Assembly (NCBI GenBank): GCA_018697195.1
Contig: CM031858.1
Span: forward strand, 76,604,663-76,668,662
DNA from: Certhia americana
Taxonomy: Eukaryota > Chordata > Aves > Passeriformes > Certhiidae
Length of the DNA: 64,000 nt
Direction of reading: 5' to 3'
Part shown: piece after piece, positions 62,100 through 64,000 of the stretch
How the letters are laid out: each line of letters begins with the position of its first letter
Position numbering within the stretch: the stretch's first letter is position 1
Translations under genes and position numbers: made by a program
The notes under the pieces: generated by a model
Told to the model about the DNA's origin: nothing
Database searches by the model: none
The model's input: only the letters and a program-made list of their open reading frames with translations

Positions 62100-62595
62100 A
62101 CCTCTCAAGGACAGGGGTGCACATGACTGCTCTGTGGATACACTGCTACGTTGTCAGAAAGCAACGATTCCTTGGGTGCCTGGACAACATAGTCTGTAGG
62201 AACATGCCGTGGCTCTGCATGCAAATTCCCTTTCCTTCAGATGTCATTGCCGGTAACTGGGTCACTGTGGCATTGTCAGTAAGTATTACTATTCAGAAAC
62301 TCATTCCCCTGGGTGTCTCCAGCAAGAACTTTTCTTTGGTCCCAACCATTTCCTGCTTAGTACTTTTGCGTAGATTGAGTCCACAAATGGAGTTGCTCCC
62401 ACGTTTTACTTATGTCATCAAACTTCCAACCTCATGCTCAGTTTATGAAGCTCTGTCAGGTGTAGTTTCGCCTGATGTAAGGGTAAGGAGTTGCACTGAG
62501 ACTGTGTTGTTCACATCAGTTACTCATTCAGAAAAATGCCGCAACACATACTCCAGTATTGTCAATATTCTCATAAAAAAAAAAAAAAAAATAGG
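62100..62595 (+). other. Unclassified block with a 170-codon ORF and relative CpG enrichment
   Basis: The plus strand holds an open frame from 62117 to 62629, among the longest in the window and outside any recognised repeat. The peptide has no motif, signal or domain I recognise. The block carries about eight CpGs in 400 bp (for example in CTACGTTG, GCCGTGG, GCCGGTAA, TTTCGCC and GCCGCAAC), unlike the CpG-poor flanks, and ends in a run of about 17 A at 62576-62592. It could be a repeat of unknown family, a retrocopy or a chance ORF. Confidence 0.35.
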
Positions 62596-64000
62596 TAGCT
62601 ACCATGTTCTTCCAGAGTGTTCAGATTAATGTCCACATAGAATCAATGTTTAAATTAGCTCACTCCTCTGTCTTTTCCTGTTATTGTTTACTGGATGGTT
62701 ACAGACAGTATTATTACACTTTCTAGCTCAATAATATGGCAGACCTGCTCTCGCAAACTCAAAACATGCTTTCTGCATCTAAGAATAATATCATGTTTTT
62801 TCTTTCATATTTATGGCCATGGAGGTTACCGGAGTGCGCTTGAATAGGAAATTATATCCACTGTAAAATATTACCAATGAATGGATTGTCTTGTAACTGA
62901 CAGCCCAGGTGTAAAAATGGGTTATAATTTCAGTATACTTGAACTCAACCATCAATGTCTATTTTTAAAATCTCTGTGTGATGTGGATTATCATTGTAAT
63001 CACTTTAGCTATATTTAGCTAAGAGTTAAAGACAACATGGGTGACTCATCTCTAGCCCATCTAGACAACTACCGATTCATTTATATATCATATCTTTTGA
63101 TTAAGTTAAAATAAAAGCATTTGAAGTAATTATTTATTTATACAGTTGTTAAAAATCAACAGTAAATTAAAATTGACAAAAATGTCAAACTGCTTTAAAA
63201 TACAAATTGCAAGTAGGAAGTGATGGATGATTTCAAGCTTCCGAAACAGTACTTTCATGAGAACAGTATTGGATCTTACTGTAGAATGTAAAAAATACTG
63301 ACTTTGTTTTTAAGCTCTTGTGATAATAAAAGATAAAAGATCAAAAACAAATGTTTCAGAAATTATTCAACCTGTCATGGCACAAAGTTGCTTCAATGCA
63401 ACATATTCACAAACTGCATCAAATCTTTCTATTTTAATTGGAACTCGAATCACCTTGACCTTTCCTAGCACAGAGCGGAGTGCCCCTCTGAACCAACAGC
63501 AGCATCTGCATTCTCATTCCATTTTAATCAGAGCTCAATTTGGATTTCTATGTCTCGGCAATCAGTGCATTGCAGAGCAAGGAAACTGCAGAAATAAATG
63601 AGATGTTGCCTTGTTCCAGTTGATTAAAACATGATTCAAGGTGACTTTTAGGTGACACTACAAGTTGTCGGAGCAGCAGTGCACTTTTCTTTATGATGGA
63701 AAAAAATGTGTGAGGGATGTTTATTTCCCCTATCTGAGATAAGTGACAGAATTGAAATGAGAGCACTGGTGTGTCCATGAAAATATATCAGTGTTTAAAG
63801 AATCCTATTATTAGACACAGTGGAAACTACATCTTGGATAAGCCTCCCATACTGTGGGTAATTATCACAAGCCAGAATGCTAATTGCTTTTCGATCTGCT
63901 CTGTGCCTCCGATGAGTCTTGTTGAGGGCTGCTGGGGCTGTACCAGACACTAACACTTAATGAGACCGAGTTTATCAAAGTACAGCATCAGCTATTACCA
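62596..64000. other. AT-rich non-genic sequence
   Basis: No gene recognised. The segment at about 63430-63610 is less AT-rich and free of repeats, and could be a conserved non-coding element. Confidence 0.4.

Noticed and set aside
1..64000. CRISPR array, tRNA, rRNA or bacterial operon
   Set aside because: No spaced direct-repeat array, no tRNA B-box-like sequence and no coding density; the DNA is clearly vertebrate.

Overview
This window is non-coding DNA from a bird, most likely a songbird. The signs are chicken-repeat 1 (CR1) LINE fragments on both strands, several ending in the avian CR1 ATTCTATG-type 3' tail, and many avian endogenous-retrovirus LTRs. The background is AT-rich and CpG-poor. 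I found no credible host exon, tRNA, rRNA or other RNA gene. The window reads as intergenic or deep-intronic sequence. Family assignments come from recognising sequence patterns, not from a database search.

Layout. Positions 1-5245 are AT-rich and hold the most unusual item: a colinear, frameshifted relic of a DIRS-type (tyrosine-recombinase) retrotransposon on the minus strand at about 1100-3035. Six short segments in several frames match, in the correct order, the RT core, the RT-RNase H connection, two RNase H blocks and the region after RNase H. Positions 5246-5747 are a CR1 3' end. From about 5.7 to 29.9 kb the sequence is mostly unannotatable, broken by one minus-strand LTR (9015), a short CR1 (13459), an ERVL-type solo LTR with an intact 5-bp target duplication (21954-22592), a minus-strand LTR (about 23690) and a longer CR1 (27921-28630).

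Positions 29.9-36.3 kb are a dense insertion zone. It holds two sister solo LTRs of one class-II-like family in the same orientation (29879-30211 and 34883-35218), each with its own 6-bp target duplication, a third LTR type (about 30644-31336), a 1-kb minus-strand LTR (32523-33525), two CR1 fragments and a minus-strand ERVL-type LTR with a 5-bp duplication (35678-36117). Positions 40.1-44.1 kb hold two copies of one LTR-like repeat in inverted orientation, the first split by about 440 bp of other LTR-like sequence, with another LTR-like block between them. Positions 48.5-53.7 kb hold two more ERVL-type LTRs and a cluster of CR1 pieces in both orientations. Low-complexity DNA includes an AAAAC/AAAG array (38182), a guanine-tract region able to form a quadruplex (about 46520) and a GA-rich array interrupted by a 314-base assembly gap (57526-57839).

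The ORFs in the window are short. The longer ones are CR1 reverse-transcriptase remnants, antisense readings of LTRs or CR1s, or unrecognised. Every mobile element seen is a solo LTR, 5'-truncated or frameshifted, so none looks able to move on its own.
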